64,000 nucleotides of DNA from assembly GCA_037833965.1 (NCBI GenBank), contig AP031353.1:20524501-20588500 (forward strand), read 5' to 3'. The DNA is from Marchantia polymorpha subsp. ruderalis (taxonomy: Eukaryota; Streptophyta; Marchantiopsida; Marchantiales; Marchantiaceae). The notes below the pieces were generated by a model. That model searched no databases. It worked only from the letters and a program-made list of their open reading frames with translations, and was not told the origin of the DNA. Of this stretch, positions 1-10,285 are shown piece by piece. Positions within the stretch are counted from its first letter, which is position 1; each line of letters opens with the position of its first letter. A program made the position numbers and the translations under genes.

Positions 1-419
1 CAGCCGCTCATCAACTGCCTTCCATAAATTCTGCTCATGGAACTATGCTGCGCAGACTATGCGAGAGCCCAGCTAGGGAATCCTGAACAATGCCCGGTCG
101 AAAGCACTCTTCTTGCAGGTAGGCTCTCTGTCGAAGGCGGTGGTGGTCATGGTGCGCAGAGCACGGGATCGCGCAACGAAATTGGCAGGAGGGGGATTCA
201 GGTCCGGGGGCAAATCGCAAGTGGCACTCTCGTAACTCTACCCCTCATCCTTCCTTCCAAAGGTCAACCACCGAAAACGAGGAAAACTCCGACACACCGA
301 ACGAACGCCAACCAATTCAGCGGCCCCGGCAAGCGAAATATCTTCATGCGCCAAGGGAAGGGACGGGGATCGAAGGGCAGGGCACAGAGGGAAAGAGGGC
401 GAGGGGCGAGGGGACGAAC

Positions 420-503
420 CTGACATCCGAACTTGAGAAAGACTCCAAGAGGGGGCAGGATGAGAGCTAGAAGGACATCAATAAAAGTCGAGGTATTTCC
501 CAT
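420..503 (-). CDS. PMP3/RCI2 (LTI6) family membrane proteolipid, first exon only
   Basis: Reading the minus strand from the ATG at 503, a 28-codon exon begins MGNTSTFID and continues through LLALILPPLGVFLKFGCQ. The stretch LPPLGVFLKFGC is the hallmark of the PMP3/RCI2 family: very small (about 52-75 residues), very hydrophobic plasma-membrane proteins with two membrane segments, induced by cold and salt in plants and needed for ion and membrane-potential balance in yeast. This exon covers the first membrane segment. It ends exactly in frame at a donor (gttcgt on the minus strand, plus positions 414-419). The second exon, which should begin with something like VEFW and carry the second segment, is not found in positions 1-413, so the first intron must be longer than 413 bp and the rest of the gene lies beyond the left edge. 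The family call is secure; the gene is partial here. Confidence 0.8.
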
Positions 504-1039
504 GCTTGTTGCTGATTTACACCTTACCACCACCCTCTGGTGACACCTGGTGGTGCGGGGAGGAGTACTAGCAGTGCTAGCGCTGCTGCTGCGGCTGGCA
601 CACCACTTTTGATTCAGCTCACAACTTCCCTGAGGGCGACTCCGCCTCAATTCGCTCGCTCTGGCATGCTCGGGCTCGCCCTGCCCCCTCCCCTCCCCTC
701 GCCTCAGATCTCTCCTCCTCCTCGTTCCTTGCTTTCGCTCTCCCCACTCCCTCGCCTCCTCGAACCTTAGCACTTTTGAATTACTGCTGCTAACCCAACC
801 CAACCCAACCAGCTCTGCCCTGCTCTGCCCTACCCTGACCTCCTCTGCCGCGGGATTCTCCCGCATGTGCCCACGACGCCCGCCTTCCTTTCCGTCCGCC
901 GGTCCAGTCCTCATCCCAGGCCAGACAGACATAGAGACAGTCGGTCAGTCGGTCGGTCATCGAGCCAGCGAGCCTCCGGCGTGCAGGCTGCAGGCAATGG
1001 CTGATGGTGATTTCTCGGCACCGAGCGCGAAGAAACCGG
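504..1039 (-). other. GC-rich upstream region of the PMP3/RCI2-like gene
   Basis: The sequence is strongly GC-rich with long pyrimidine runs on the plus strand (about 680-760) and short tandem motifs such as acccaaccc (about 793-810). This composition recurs just upstream of other genes here, so it is probably the promoter and 5' leader of the minus-strand gene. Open frames on both strands are low-complexity Pro/Arg/Ser-rich and match nothing I recognise. The right end is interrupted by a transposable element at 1040. Confidence 0.5.
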
Positions 1040-1371
1040 TAGGCGTTGTAATGTAGCCGGCTAATTTTCGGCTAGCCGATACAAAGTGCTAGCCGGCTAG
1101 GGACTCAAATTTTGCCGGCTAGCCGTGGGCTAATCGACTATCGGCGCATACCGGTTGAAATATGCGGCCGAAATAAGGGTGAAGGGTGTTAATTTCGGAT
1201 GAATTGGCCGAAATAATCGGCTGAAAACGCAGACTCGATCCGAGTTTTCGGATCGTTTTCGGCCTTAGATAGCGTTCCGGTGACCCGGTAAGTCGACGGC
1301 TATATAACCGGCTAGCCGGCTAACAATAAATATTTGCCGGCTAGCCGTTAGCCGAGCTGTGAGCATCCCTA
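1040..1371. mobile_element. Non-autonomous hAT-like MITE with near-identical target duplication
   Basis: The 332-bp block starts TAGGCGTTG and its other end, read on the minus strand, starts TAGGGATGC. Aligned inward, the ends share AGC-CGGCTAA followed by CGGCTAGCCG, so they form imperfect terminal inverted repeats of about 35-40 bp. Several further copies of GCCGGCTAGC lie just inside both ends, which resembles the subterminal repeats of hAT elements. The block is flanked by the direct repeat AAACCGG at 1033-1039 and 1372-1378 (7 bp; 8 bp would carry one mismatch), which suits the 8-bp hAT target duplication. There is no transposase frame inside. Family assignment rests on the TAGGG end and the duplication length and is inferred. 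Confidence 0.7.
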
Positions 1372-4300
1372 AAACCGGGCTCGGGCTCTTGACGGGAAGT
1401 GCCATCCATGCCCTGGAAGTGCCAGTTGCCGCGGTAGCCCCGATCACACTTCCCACACGACCATCAATTCTCGGAGAGAAGCTCACAAAAGGCCGCACAC
1501 GTCCGAGACCCGATGCCGGTCGCCCTCGGTGTCCCGCCGTAGGCCAGTATCTAGGCTCCGCTTGGCTTGGCTTGGCCTGGCCTGGTATGGCCTGGATGGG
1601 CTCGCAGCCTTGGTCGGGGCCTGGTTTGGCTGCCGGCCTGCCCGGGCCTGCCATCGCTTCTCCCGCAAAGTCGGGGGCCCCGGGTTGCATCCCAGCCTGG
1701 CATATACCGGACTCGCCTGGATGGTCTCGGACGACCGAAGGCGTACGCCTGCTCGCCTCCGGTCAGCCCAGTGGATCACCCGTGGCAAAGCGCCTTGTCC
1801 ACGTCAGGCTCGGATTCGGGAGATCCTCCACCCGAGTCTATTTGCTCGTTCATGGAGCCGGTCCCGAGTCCAACTGGACGGCAACGAATTCTTTCGGGTC
1901 CGACGGACGGCCAGACCCAGCGGACCGAGAGAGTGTACGCACCCCGGTCTGCCCCAAGTCGTTAGTAGAATTGTTGGCGGTAGAAGACAAAGCACATGGA
2001 AGATCCACTCCGACGCCCCAAATCTGCTCGACAGAAGCAGATCTAAGATGAGATGTGCATGTGGGGCCGCCCCTTCCGCTGCTCGCTTCGAAGCAGCGGC
2101 CGATGAATCCGATGAAGCCGATCATGCGCGGGCGCCCTGCTGCGACGTCATTCCGGTTCATTCCGTTCGTTTCATCCGCGCCTTTAATGGCCTTCTACAT
2201 CCAATCGTGCTCTCCCAGTACAGTACAGTACATGTAGTGGAGATCGCGACGAGCCTCTCCCCGCTGTGTACAGTACATTAAAAATACTGTACCGTAATCC
2301 ATAGAACCTACGATACCTCCGAGCGTAGGACTGAAAAGGACCAAAAAGGACCGAAGGGCAACGAAGGAAGGAAGGAGTGATGAACGAATGGACGGAGGTG
2401 GATAGACCTGCGGGCTGCCATGGCTGAGCTGGAGTGGACAGCTGGCGCTCGAGAGCCTACACGACAAGCCCCACTGTGTTGTGAATAGGCATGGGGGCAG
2501 ATACTGTTCTACCAGTCTACCAGAGAGCGGGGAGGGGGGGCCCTGGCATTCAGCGCCCACAACGGACAGCCCCACCCCCACCTTCACCTGTGCACAAGCA
2601 TCGATCAGCGCTTTTGCTGCGAGCTGGTCTCATCATCGTGAACGGTCGGATAAGCCTAAGTCGATCCGAGCTCCGAGTTCCTAGTTCTGAGTCGGAGGAG
2701 AGGGAGAGGGAGATGGGGAAGGGAAAGAGGGTCGACCAGCAGACAGGGCCAGCGTGCAGCTTCCGAAGAGTGAGTATTTTATGTGGGTCAGCAGATCTTT
2801 GGGAATTCGGCCAGCCAGCGCAGCGCAACCCGACTCGTCACAATGAGGGAGGGAGTTGCATGAGTTAGCCCCAACCACACACGGAGAAAATTTCGCTGGG
2901 GCAATTTTTTCAGGGTCACCTTTTTGGGCTCTCGCCCTGCTGCTGCTTATCCTCTGATGACACTGCGTTTGTCTTTATAATGATTTTAAGTTCAGGGGCT
3001 CAATCGTTGTGTGCAAGCATGCATGTAGATTAGGCTTAGGGATGAGGCTACCGAGTGTTGCAAGGATCATGATGGCCTGAATTTCCGTACAGCTCGATAG
3101 CTGGGACAGCAGAGGAGATTGTTTTTTCGGACGCCCGTGACTCCTTCGATTCACGGCGGGGGTCCGGACTCGGGTTCCCAATTCCGGTCCCTCTGTGGCC
3201 ACCTGCTACACGCAGCAGCAGCATCCCTGCACACCACCTCACTCGACCAAATAGCTTCGTACATCTGTCCACTGGTTGCAACACCTGCTCTTTGTGTGCG
3301 GTTTGGCAAATCCTTGCCCCTGGACTACTCAGAGCTCTACCCTCGATCCATCTCATGCAAGCCAGCCTGCGCTGTCGTGATCAAAGTCGGGAAAAGGGCA
3401 CTCCCTCAGACTGTCGCGGATGTTACTGTAATTCAGTAGTATTTCGAGCTGAAATTCGCATTCAAGGGATCTGACCCGACCCAGCTCACCCTCAGAGTCA
3501 AGTCAACCCACGACGCTCTGCAGTCGAAAGGCGCTCGGTTCAAGCCCTAGGTTCAATGCAAAGCGGTCGGCCTCGAAATCAGTAAACAAGAGCGTGAAGT
3601 TTGGAAATCACGCATCAGCTGCGGTTTACACAATTACTCCGGGGGGTGAGGGATTATGGCGAGCTCACCATGGCTTGTACGGTATTGTCACAACCTGAGG
3701 GAGGGTGGATGTAGCTCGAGGCCGAGTTGACAATTACAGAAAGTCTTGACGGGACCGAAGTTATGAATCATGTGCTGCACTGCACTGCATTGAGAGGACT
3801 GGAGGTCCGGAGCGAGCCATGGGCAGTCGTGGACAAGGACCAGGCGCCATTGCGCAGTATGAACTAACGAAAAAAATCAATTCACATTGTCAGACTGCTT
3901 TGCACTTTGGAGGAGGAACGAGGTGGTCATCTGCAAGGTCGTTGCTTGCAGGCGAGGAGATAGAAGAGAGGGAGCGAGGGAGCGATGGACAGAAGGAGGG
4001 AGAAGAACATAGTACTATACAGCAGTAGAGTACAGAGCTGCAAATTCGTTCGCGCTGTATCTTTTGTGTCAGAACTGGAGGGAGATTCTTCGTCATCCAG
4101 GGCCCAGCAAATGAATCTTGTCCAAGTTCTCGCAACCTTCGATGTTGGTGAGGTGATGTAAGTCTGGCGTAAGGTTCTCTGCACTGCTCGTCGCTTCACC
4201 CAGCGTATCCATCTGTTTTTGGCTTTGCTGCAGTGAAGATTTTCAGTAATTCCAGACTGGCCCCTGTCCTGCGGCTGGTACTTTGTTTAGCTAGAATCTG

Positions 4301-7300
4301 AGCTCACTACCATCGCCAAGAGAGACAAGCTGAGCAACGATCAGACCTCTCCTCGCAGTCAGAACTCGGACCAGAGGTCCCGGACGCTTACGTCCTGCGC
4401 TGCGCTGCGTGAAGTTGGGTTAAAATGACAATATCGGGTCCCGTGCGTCGAGTAGAGCCACCTACGGTTGTCCGGACTCCTGGGGCCGCACTCGAGTCTC
4501 GAGTCGCCATATGCTTCCCATAGGCCTCTGTCACAGTCTGCTCCTTTGGGTCACAACTTGTTCTACATCATCTTTTCCCTCGGCCCGACCCTCAACCGAT
4601 TCATGTTATCCTCCACTCCTTGCACCATCCCCTGGTCCCTATAGATTGCCCAAGTTTTATCCATTAAATCTTTAAAGGTTTAGTGGATAACGGGGGAAGT
4701 ATCTACGAGGTTTTCAATTCATATATCATTTGGAAGTAATATAAATATCATTTTCTTACCATTTTTGCCAATACTCAAGGATAAGCTCTGTTCATTCTGT
4801 TTTGAAGCCTCTCACAAGAAGAAAATATTATTTTCAATGGAGCTGTGCAATTGAGCAGGGAAACGCTAGGGGACTAGGAGTTACCTCTGTTTGCCATCGT
4901 TTAATTTGTGAGTGCATCTTGAAACACTCTTATAAAGCAAAGGCTTGGATCACGGTGAAGATCACAGCTTGGATCACGGTTTTCCTCCCACCACTGGATG
5001 CTTGCTCGCTTCCAATTAAGAGCCCCGATCGGCTGTAGATGTAGGGCAGTGACGCTCCATGCGCTATAAGGGGCGTCAGTAGCTTACAGTACGGTCGAAC
5101 TACAGTCAGCCAGATCGAAAGGTTGGTGTAATTCCACCGACAAAGCAACCCATCGGCCCGTCACTCGATCGTACCATGTCGTATTGCAATTAATGAGCTG
5201 AGCCACGTTTCGACATGCTCCTAGTGTCACACCAATGCACAGCGTAGGAAAAGCAATCCGAGGGTGGCCTGGACTGGCGACCTGCCAAAATGCCAATTCG
5301 CTCGCGTACTCGTGAGCATCCTTCAGGACATGCTACATTGCTCCACACACCGGGACGCCCGATGTCCGTACCAGGCCTGCATCCTCTGTCATTGTTCGTC
5401 CTGGCCAGCGAGAGCGCGGTTCTTACCTTCGTCAGGAATCAGGATCCCTCCAGCTTCGGAGACGATGACTCGCCACTGGAACAAACCGAAACGCAGCGGC
5501 ATTTCTGAGAGCACGTCGCTGCAAATTGAATATGTTGGCTTACGGTGAGAGGTTGTGCTCTTGACCGTGTCTGCCGGCCAAACTATCCGACACAGCCCTC
5601 GACTTGACTTGACTTGACTTGAACTCCTCGTGCATCGAGATCTTTGACGACCACATCGACGTATGCATCTGCTTGACCTCCCCTTTCGAGGAGATTCCTG
5701 CCATTCACATGTAGCCTGAGCCAACAGATGTCATCAACGCTTCGAAGGCTTTGTAACATTTTGGTCAGGGCGTGAAGATTGTGACTTGTGGCGAAGAACG
5801 ATTCCCGATGAAGTTAATGTAATACAAATGGAGACGGACCCTACGTCAATGTAACGAATCGGACGTCGTTTGCCTCAAACAACCATGGAAGGGACTTGAG
5901 TACTGTATCTTCTCAAGCTGTCGGACGGCCAGGTCAACTCCTTCGCATCAGCAAACGCTTTTCGATCGAAATGGTACATCCCACGGTCCCCACCGTCAAG
6001 CAGGTCCTCGATCAAGATACCAAAACATGATTGAGGTAGAATCATATCATTCATCAAGAAAAGAACGAGAGGTCTAGAAGTGCACGCCGCTTTTCGGAGC
6101 TCCAGTGTGAAGTAAACAAAAAGTAGTGACGACTGGTAATAAGCATGATCTACATTGGTTGCGCTTTAGTTGGACCTTTTCTGTTTGACATGTTTCAAGT
6201 TCGACATTGTCACCCTACTCGTCTTGCTGCTTTAAGACCTGACTTTGACAAGATTTGAACATCACCTGACCGTGGATTGTGCACCAACACAAAGACTGCT
6301 TCGGCGGGAAACAACCAGGTTTGGTGAGATGATATATTCCACAGGAGAAAGCGACACTACAGGGATGTGCCCATGATTTCCAAGTGAAACAGACATCGAA
6401 GTGTAATTCACTCAAAATGACTATCAGATTCTATATTCCCTATGTCTTCGTCATGTTGTACAGTATCATAACGTTGAAACCACTTTACTGTAGATCAAAG
6501 TTTGTCCAGGTCCAACTTAAACTCCAACAATTACTATTGACTTTTACGATTATCGTTAGAAAAGAAGTCTTTAGAGTAAATCCTTCATATATATTACAAG
6601 TTTTGTTCGCGGCTGCAACAGGACGAGTACCTGAACCAGAGACAAGAGATCAAAGGAAAAGAAGATAGGATGAGAAGAAGTAACAAAAGGAAGAGTCACA
6701 GCCGGAGCACTGTAATGAACGCTATAACAATAATATAAAAAGGCAGCAGATACAACACTATGAAAAAACTGAGCTGCTCATTCTCAGGTAGGGTCTTGAA
6801 GCAGAGGTTGAGATTTTTGCGAGTACAATATCAGTAAACTGTATGTTCACTGAGAATAAAAAGCAAAAAAAAACATACATCTTCACTTGAGAAGAACAAA
6901 ACCAAAATGTTAAATGAATATCTAACACAACGTTCTAAACATTTTGCCTACAAGTACACATTATATATACAGCCTTTGGATATGTCAACAGAATGAAGGT
7001 GTAACATCTCCCGCTACTTGAAGCATGATGTCTCGAGAGGGCTTACATTCCAGGTCCATCATTCACTATGATTTTGTATATTATCAATAGTATTCTAATT
7101 GACAAGTTTCATATAGAAGATCATCAATACGAGGAACCTCTGTTTTATAAACATACACTGTCCATATGTACAAGCATTTGAGTAGTGAATCTAGAACTCT
7201 ACCTAGAATTGTCTACGATGGATGTCCATCGCAAAACAGAAAGTAATCTCTTGGGCCGCAAGACCCTTGAGTCATTTGCTGAGAAAGCAAGCTTGTAATT

Positions 7301-7454
7301 CTAAACAACCCCTGAGGAGGACACATAAGCTGCTTACCTTAGTTCAAAGGTGGAGCCAGGGTCTGACATGCATGATGTTTAACAACATGGTGCTCATTCA
7401 TTCTAAGTGCCAAAGCCCGCACTAGTTCGCCAACTCAAACCATTTTCAACACCC
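1372..7454. other. Intergenic region, no recognisable gene
   Basis: The first part (to about 3500) is GC-rich, with simple repeats such as the CTTGG/CCTGG tract at about 1560-1610; the rest becomes steadily AT-richer. Open frames are short, differ in composition between frames, and match no family I know. The GC-rich part could be promoter or leader DNA linked to the gene at the left edge. The part just downstream of the dehydrogenase stop codon (about 6700-7454) probably includes that gene's 3' untranslated region. One 58-codon minus-strand frame (5583-5759) is discussed among the findings. Confidence 0.5.
5601..5620. repeat. (GACTT)4 microsatellite
   Basis: Four perfect copies of the pentamer GACTT in a row. 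It lies in non-coding DNA and has no visible role. Confidence 0.9.
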
Positions 7455-9191
7455 TCAAACTTTCTGAGATGTGGGGAAAGCCATGGTAACCCCTTGATCT
7501 AAATGCTTCCACGAAGATGTCACAGTTTTGATCTGTGTGTAGAAGTGAGCGCCGGCTTTGCCGTAGAAATTCAGATCTCCAGCAAAAGAACCCTTCCAGC
7601 CTGTAAACGAGAAAAATGGCAGAGGAACAGGGATAGGAACATTGATTCCAACTTGTCCAACATCGATCTCATGTTGGAAAAAACGTGCAGCAGCACCTGA
7701 CTGAGTGAAAATTGCCGTCCCATTGCCATACTTGTTCTCATTCACAATCTTGATTGCTTCATCCAAACTTTCAGCCTTCATGCACACAAGGACTGGTCCA
7801 AAAATCTCTTGCTTATAGCACTCCATATCCGGAGTAACATCTGCTATGATTGTTGGGCCAACGAAATTCCCTTCCTCGTACCCAGGAACTTTCACATTCC
7901 GCCCATCGAGCACTAGCCGAGCTCCAGCTTGCACCCCAGATTCTATCAGGTTGCAGATTCTTTCCTTGGCTTGTTTGCTGATCACAGGCCCAACATCTGC
8001 CCCTGGTTCTGTACCTGCCGTTACTTTAAGGTTCTCAGCTTTCTTCTTGATTGCTTCTTCCCAACGACTTGACTCTCCAACAAACACAGCAGTACTAAGC
8101 GCCATGCATCTCTGCCCAGCTGCCCCGAAGGCAGCACCAAGAAGAGCGTTCACCGTCGGCTCAAAAGCTGCATCTGGCAAGACTACTGCATGATTCTTGG
8201 CTCCCATATTACACTGCACGCGTTTGCCTGTCAGAGAAGCACGGGAGTAGATGTGCATACCGGCTGCATCGGATCCCACAAAGGAAATTGCCTTGATGTC
8301 TGGATGGTCGCAAATGTGATTCACAACGTCATGAGTTCCGTGTACGACGTTCAAAACACCAGCTGGGAGACCGGCCTCTGCTGCCAGCTCGGCCAGCATC
8401 ATGGCGGCACCAGGGTCTTTCTCGGATGGCTTCAATATGAATGTGTTCCCACAAGTCACAGCCATGGGAAACATCCACAAGGGAATCATGGCAGGGAAAT
8501 TGAAGGGGCATATACCTGCACACACTCCCAGAGGCTGTCTGATACTGTAGGTATCAATACCTGAAGAAACGTTCTCTACGAATTCTCCCATTTGCATATT
8601 CGCCATACCACAGGCTTGCTCCACAACCTCCAGCCCTCGGAACACATCCCCACGAGAATCGGCCAAAGTCTTTCCTTGTTCAGTAGTAATGTTTGCAGCC
8701 AGCTTATCCATATCCCTTCGAATGAGCTCCTGAAGCTTCAGCATAATTCGCTGTCTTGTGGTCACAGGGGTGCTCCTCCATTTGGGGTACGCTTCCTTTG
8801 CAGCCTTCACTGCTGCCTCAAACTCCTGGCTCGTCGCCAGTGGCAACTTAGACACCACCTCCTGAGTTGCCGGATTGATCACGTCAATCCATTCCGAGGC
8901 CTGCGAGTCCAAATACTCACCTCCGACGAACAATTTCACTTTAGGAGGAGCCTGGTCTCGGTCTTCAACAGCCAATCCGCCCACGGATCGGAAGAAGGTG
9001 CAGCTCGCACCTCGAGGTTGGACCCTTCCGGCAAGAGAATTTCCTACCGCTGAAGCAGAACGAGTCGCCTGACCTAAAACCCCATTCTCGATCACCTGCG
9101 ATGCCCTCGAGGAATCATGGAGACCGGCACGAAGGGAATACACGACTGTACTCTTGCTCCTACGAAAAGTTCTAGCTGCTGCTCCTAACAT
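7455..9191 (-). CDS. ALDH6B2: Methylmalonate-semialdehyde dehydrogenase (acylating), mitochondrial, intronless
   Basis: A single uninterrupted 578-codon frame. The enzyme oxidises methylmalonate or malonate semialdehyde with NAD+ and CoA to propionyl-CoA or acetyl-CoA in the mitochondrial matrix, a late step of valine and thymine breakdown. Residues 1 to about 75 are rich in Arg, Ser and Ala with few acids ([17 protein letters not shown]), as in a mitochondrial presequence. The ALDH fold follows: [11 protein letters not shown], the cofactor-site stretch [32 protein letters not shown], and CNMGAKNH, which is typical of the MMSDH branch and stands where most ALDHs have the general-base Glu. The catalytic Cys is Cys362 in GQRCMALS (codon at 8106-8108). 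KQEIFGPVL and the family-typical end [12 protein letters not shown] complete it. The start ATG at 9191 gives a length matching plant homologues. Plant versions I recall are split by many introns, so the intronless state is odd. It is divergent from the TrpC-like gene. Confidence 0.95.
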   Translation of the reverse strand: MLGAAARTFRRSKSTVVYSLRAGLHDSSRASQVIENGVLGQATRSASAVGNSLAGRVQPRGASCTFFRSVGGLAVEDRDQAPPKVKLFVGGEYLDSQASEWIDVINPATQEVVSKLPLATSQEFEAAVKAAKEAYPKWRSTPVTTRQRIMLKLQELIRRDMDKLAANITTEQGKTLADSRGDVFRGLEVVEQACGMANMQMGEFVENVSSGIDTYSIRQPLGVCAGICPFNFPAMIPLWMFPMAVTCGNTFILKPSEKDPGAAMMLAELAAEAGLPAGVLNVVHGTHDVVNHICDHPDIKAISFVGSDAAGMHIYSRASLTGKRVQCNMGAKNHAVVLPDAAFEPTVNALLGAAFGAAGQRCMALSTAVFVGESSRWEEAIKKKAENLKVTAGTEPGADVGPVISKQAKERICNLIESGVQAGARLVLDGRNVKVPGYEEGNFVGPTIIADVTPDMECYKQEIFGPVLVCMKAESLDEAIKIVNENKYGNGTAIFTQSGAAARFFQHEIDVGQVGINVPIPVPLPFFSFTGWKGSFAGDLNFYGKAGAHFYTQIKTVTSSWKHLDQGVTMAFPTSQKV

Positions 9192-10285
9192 CTTGACACC
9201 TCCTTTCCTCTCCTCGAGCCCAAAGATCAGACTCTCTCTTCAAACACAGCAATGCACCATCAGTCAGTCGCGATCGTCCAGGAATCGAACCAGAGTAAAA
9301 TTGCAACCTTGGACGAGTTTTCGTCTCATCTCCTCCAAGCCATACAACAATTCAATTTATACAATTGAGAGAAATCGATCGGGGCTAGGGTTGGAATGGA
9401 ACAAACGAAATAGAAATAGAAAAGAAATAGAACGACGAACTGCTCTCCATCTGCAATTCGACCAGCTCGTCGCACAGAGATCGGACGGGCAAAACTCGCT
9501 GAAACTCTGGAGCAGGTGGTAGATGAGCTAGCACTGCAAGAAAGTGCCTGCCCCGCAGAGATAAGTGCAAAGCTCATGCAGCTGGCTGATTAAGCAAACG
9601 AGCTATTTACCAGGTTGCTGCCTGTTTGGGTCGCTGGGCAGATCGTCCAAAGTTGGCTCCCGCTGCCCTCACTGGCCCCCCAACCCAGTCAACAGAAACC
9701 GCCATTGTCCAGATCCCCCGCCTACCGCTATCACTGCCCCGGCCTCCATGTCCACGTGTCCGCCGCTGCCGCCAGCTCCCCGCCTCTCAACGGGCACATG
9801 ATGGATGAGGTCATCGAGGTGGACCATGACCCCCGCTGATGTGGCGACATCGATGTCACGTGAGGTCAGACCACACGCCGGTATGTCACCCCGCTCACGC
9901 TCCCCGTGGACCAGCTGACTGACGGCTCGCAACGGGCTTCGTGAGACCCTACCGTCTCCGCCCACACCGTACGGCATAGAGCTCAACCGAGTCGAACCGA
10001 GCCCGTGTCTTGAGTCCCCCGGGCCCCATGCGAGCCGACTGCAGTTGGCGTATTTCATATATCGAGCTGCGTCGATTTATTATCCGAATTTCGACAAGTG
10101 TGGTGAAAATGTCGTGGAACCATATCTTCATGTGCCGGTGGTCCAAATGCCGCGCTGGGATGCTCAGCATCTGAATCGGAGTGGGTGACATGTTCCAGTA
10201 GAACGAGGCACGGGAGAATAGAGGCTGCAGCAAGCTCGGGTAGAGCTGGAGGAGAGATTGACGGCAGGAATTGGAAGCTGCTGCT
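9192..10285. promoter_or_regulatory. Shared upstream region of the dehydrogenase and TrpC-like genes
   Basis: About 1.1 kb separates two divergent start codons (9191 minus and 10286 plus). Both promoters and 5' leaders must lie here. The middle (9640-10060) is GC-rich, like the leaders of other genes in this window. I see no convincing coding exon; the open frames are proline/arginine-rich shadows. A TAGGGTT motif occurs near 9387. Confidence 0.5.

Noticed and set aside
264..932. Long minus-strand open frame (222 codons) in GC-rich DNA
   Set aside because: It is in a different frame from the clear PMP3/RCI2 exon that it overlaps, is Arg/Gly/Ser-rich low complexity, and matches no family.
1359..2281. 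Three overlapping plus-strand open frames of 132-250 codons
   Set aside because: They overlap in all three frames, which is the mark of GC-rich DNA with few stops; composition is Arg/Pro/Ser-heavy and no domain is visible.
9270..9350. Possible minus-strand tRNA (GGTTCGATTCC box-B match)
   Set aside because: The bases around the box do not form a T-stem and there is no acceptor stem; it lies in the dehydrogenase leader.
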